This document shows positions 60,970-64,000 of a stretch of DNA of 64,000 nt, one piece after another; the first letter of the stretch is position 1, and the number at the start of each line of letters is the position of its first letter. Source of the stretch: Klebsormidium nitens (Eukaryota; Streptophyta; Klebsormidiophyceae; Klebsormidiales; Klebsormidiaceae); NCBI GenBank assembly GCA_000708835.1, contig DF237310.1:28965-92964 (forward strand), given 5' to 3'. A program made the translations under genes and the position numbers. The notes below the pieces were generated by a model. That model worked only from the letters and a program-made list of their open reading frames with translations, was not told the origin of the DNA and did not search any database.

Positions 60970-61702
60970 CTTTCGGGATACTGGGTTAACCTAACGAGCC
61001 CGCATGCGGCGGCAAGGCCTTCGATTAAGTATTGAGTAACAGGTTTGTAGCTAGGATGTGATTTGCGGTGATCTAGAATTCACGTGAAAGCGTAGATGTG
61101 GTAAGGTATCGAAGGTGGTGTTGGCAACAACTTACCTAGACGGTTGCTTCCTAGCATTATCTCATCTTTGGTCGAGCGTCAGTTTCTCCTTCCTCAATCG
61201 ACTAAGTCACGGATGTGGCCTTACGGTACAGTTATGGTTGCTGGTCACATTATACTTGAGGATTGTTCTCGTTTGGTCGTAGAGACCATGAGCTAGCAGG
61301 ATGCATTGCTGGATACTGGATTTAAGGACATTTTGGCTCTTTCAATCTGGTTTTAAGCTCGGGTGCAGTTCAACATGCAATCCATGGTCGCAATGATGCA
61401 TCTTAACGGTAAATCGCAGACGGGACGTGACGAATGTCCGCCAGGTATATCAATCTGGTTTTATAGCTACAGTCCACACTGCATGTAGGCCGCATGTATT
61501 TGCGCTGGCGGCTGCCCGGATTACTGGGACGTACACGACTCGGTTTTTGCGTCTGCTTGATTGTTGAGCGATTCATGATCGAACTAACCACACTTACTCT
61601 TACTTTGCGTGCTTCTGTGAATCTCCAGGAGTGGTAAGCCGTGCACTGACATGTGAGTCGGGCTGTGAGTCCGTATATCAACGGCCTGTCACACGCGGTC
61701 GC
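60970..61702. other. 3' region between convergent genes
   Basis: No gene signal. It holds the 3' ends of the membrane-protein gene and the transglutaminase-like gene. Confidence 0.5.
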
Positions 61703-62431
61703 CTAGAGCTGGCCAGACCGCTGCGGAATCGACTGACCCACCTCCCTAGTCACCTCATCTATCTCCTTATTGATCCACCTCTGAAAGGCGCCATACGGCA
61801 CAAGCGTCGCTGGCAGCAGCCACGTTGAAACCCCGAGCCCACCCGCTTTGTTTGCGTAACCCTCCTTCTTTACTACACCCTGCCAGTCGCCCACAACGCC
61901 CATGTCTTCGATGAGCATTCCCCCAGGGTCGGCGAACTGGCTGAAAGCGTCCGTGTTACCATCCCACTCGTTGGTCCCCTTTGCGTGCACCCCATAACCC
62001 AACTTCTCCCCTTCTTTTTCCAATCGGGCTTTCGCGGCCCGGAAGTGCTGTGTATCCACAATGTAACTGTCCGTCTTAACCCACCGGTCGTTGAGCCTGA
62101 CCTCCGCATAGGAGTGCGTTATGGGGCTCGGCGGCGGGACCGAGAAACAGCCCCTCAGTATCCGGTTATCAATGTTGACCACGTGCTGCCGGGCCTCTAA
62201 CCCGGTCTCCCTCAGCAACTCCACAAACAACGCGCCTTTGGGGTTACAGTGCCCCCGGTTAACCTTAACTGTCTGGGTTGGGGATGCGGCATCGAACCAG
62301 GCTGTGAAACCAAAAGGAATCTCCCGGACGTAGTCATGGATCCGGACCGCTTTCTCGACGGGCGTCTGGCAGCCTTGAGTAAGATGAGCCGCCAGGTCAC
62401 GGATGCCTGAATGAGGTTTGGCCATGGACAT
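61703..62431 (-). CDS. transglutaminase-like cysteine protein
   Basis: Single-exon frame of 242 residues. The ATG at 62431 directly follows an in-frame TAG, so the frame is complete, unless CTGATAG is an acceptor for an upstream exon. The fold is that of the transglutaminase-like superfamily. C62 lies in NRGHCNPKGALFVELLRETG, H106 in THSYAEVRLNDRW and D121 in KTDSY, in the order and spacing of the Cys-His-Asp triad. IHDYVREIPFGF upstream is the usual helix before the active site. There is no signal peptide or extra domain. Prokaryote-type members act as peptidases or amidases as well as crosslinkers, so the reaction is unknown. The lack of introns and a bacterial look are compatible with old horizontal transfer, but I cannot test that. 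Confidence 0.8.
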   Translation of the reverse strand: MSMAKPHSGIRDLAAHLTQGCQTPVEKAVRIHDYVREIPFGFTAWFDAASPTQTVKVNRGHCNPKGALFVELLRETGLEARQHVVNIDNRILRGCFSVPPPSPITHSYAEVRLNDRWVKTDSYIVDTQHFRAAKARLEKEGEKLGYGVHAKGTNEWDGNTDAFSQFADPGGMLIEDMGVVGDWQGVVKKEGYANKAGGLGVSTWLLPATLVPYGAFQRWINKEIDEVTREVGQSIPQRSGQL

Positions 62432-64000
62432 CTATCAGCTGAGGCCTGCAGAAAAGGACAAGGGCAGAATTATGGAAGAGGTTGGGGTCAAGTTGGTAAT
62501 GGGCTGACGACTTGGGCTCTAAGTGGACCGTTAGTGAAGAGAACAAGACAACACGCAATCTACGGTTGTGGCAGGCGAAAAGAGTACCAGGCATCTCTGC
62601 ACCCAAAGCGGTCTGCAAGCGAGACCGGTTGAGCGCAGGCTTGCTTGCGACGAGCTTTCTTGCAGACGCCTGTCTTGCATTCTGCTCGGCCCTATGTTAC
62701 ATGGGACTTGGAAAAGCGTCGACAAAGGTTTATTGCTCTGGGAGATTAGCAGTCATTAAATGATCATACGGAGGCCAGTGCTGCTGGAGTATATTTCGTA
62801 GTCAGAGAGGGACGAGTCACACGGGGGGGAAATTCCTTGAGATCGGGAATGGCTTTTAGCTCGGTCGAGGAGTCGCTTGAGGTCTCGTCGAAGGATGCTA
62901 TGTATAAATATGGCCTGCAAGTCTCATGAGAATTTCTTCAAGAATGGTAACAGAATTGGTGATTCCTTGGTCCTACTAGTACCGTACATCTGAATTATAG
63001 TAGAAGAGAAGCTAGTTCCCACCTTTTGAAACAAAAGTAGCTCCCTTGTACTCTGTGAAGACGAAATTCAGAAAAGTCTGCATAAACGTGAGAGTGTTGC
63101 CAGCTCCAGTGACATGAAGACGTGGTCACGGCCAAGCAGCAGACGCCATGTTCATGACTCAAAAAACAAGCTGTCCCCTTGAACTCAGTAGCAGCCCACT
63201 ACATAATCCGTAGGCTTCCAGCTCATCAGTGACTCACCCTTCAAAAACACCGGTGGCAAGTTAAAAAAAGCTCCACTGTGGTCAAAATCGGCTGCCGGTG
63301 CTGGGCCACAGGCCAGGCGAACAAGGTGGCGGAAACTGCTTTATTGGAGGATGACGAGGACCACAATCCGCTTGAAGCTTCACGCCTTGGATCGATATAT
63401 ACCTGATCAAATGTACCTGCAGGTTGATATCTAAAGCTATCAGTTGCACATGGATTTGAGGATAGCATCTATCGCATCAGCTCGCAAGCGATGACCAGCT
63501 ACTAGGATTGGCTTCAAGTTACAGATGAATCTGCGCGACCAACCGCATGAACTGCAGGAACATCAGCGGAGCTACATTGGGGACGCAAGATTTCCTCACA
63601 AGCATTGCCAAGTGCACGTTTTCCAAGTCTTGAAAGGCTTGTCCCTCTACTCAAAGTGCTCGACTAGCGTCAGTACTCAGCTTCCTCGACCTTTCGCAGA
63701 CTGAGCCAAGCTGCTCGCCACTTACGTCAGCCGCTGCTGCGGATGCAGGCCGGCCCGGCCCTACATTGTCGCGATGTCGACAGTACGCAACCAATCGAAG
63801 GTCGACGCGTGCCGTACGTGGCAGCACGAGGACCACGTGGAGACTGGCGGGGGATCCCCCCGGTCTGAGATCCTATCGGTGCCACGGTCGACCATAAAGC
63901 ACGGCTCGCGCTAAACTCAAACCGCATGCCTATCGTCGTCGAAACCCCGCAAAACCGGGCTCTCCTGCTCAGGGGAAACTTGAAATGCTGCCAGACTACA
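62432..64000. other. right-edge region without a supported gene
   Basis: Only short frames are seen. This should include the promoter of the transglutaminase-like gene. Part of a further gene could lie at the edge, but nothing supports it. Confidence 0.4.

Overview
The window is nuclear DNA of a green-lineage eukaryote. Its genes are split by many GT-AG introns of a few hundred bases, and CTAAC-type branch sites sit before many acceptors. The proteins are of plant type: a STAT-type linker-SH2 protein, a SYP61-type Qc-SNARE, and a BAGP1-type C2-GRAM-VASt protein. Balanced base composition and compact intergenic spaces fit a streptophyte alga such as Klebsormidium better than a flowering plant. 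This placement is inference.

Layout. 1-1212 (-): 3' part of a gene cut by the window edge. 3840-13179 (+): plant STAT-type linker-SH2 protein, 12 exons. 14448-15857 (-): F-box protein, one exon. 16518-17186 (+): unknown protein with a duplicated ~85-residue repeat. 19332-22109 (-): conserved unknown protein with membrane segments, 5' end unresolved. 23622-26937 (+): zeta-crystallin/PIG3-type quinone oxidoreductase, 6 exons. 28305-30668 (-): splicing factor BUD31, 3 exons. 32483-36208 (+): SYP61-like syntaxin, 6 exons. 38215-41559 (+): protein kinase with an MLKL-like N-terminal helical bundle and an unknown C-terminal module that is frameshifted in this sequence. 42613-53112 (-): C2-GRAM-VASt protein, 15 exons. 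53549-60969 (+): unrecognised membrane protein with signal peptide, ectodomain and PGY/cysteine-rich tail, 13 exons, divergent from the preceding gene over 436 bp. 61703-62431 (-): transglutaminase-like protein. I assembled exon models by hand; reading phases agree across every junction in the multi-exon models whose coordinates I give, except where stated.

The most striking signal is not a gene. In five genes (SH2, BUD31, SYP61-like, C2-GRAM-VASt and the left-edge gene) introns hold one to five decayed copies of the adjacent intron-exon junction, mostly about 70-190 bp apart. Each copy carries intron sequence, the splice site and a few dozen bases of exon. Copies occur on both acceptor and donor sides. 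I call them exon-edge echoes. They look like intron growth by tandem duplication across splice junctions and leave a trail of decoy splice sites.

Mobile DNA is slight: two copies of a ~195 bp palindromic MITE (one inside an SH2 intron) and one ~219 bp hAT-like MITE with an 8 bp target duplication. I found no rRNA, tRNA, CRISPR array or autonomous transposon. The genes do not form one pathway; this is a stretch of mixed housekeeping and signalling loci.
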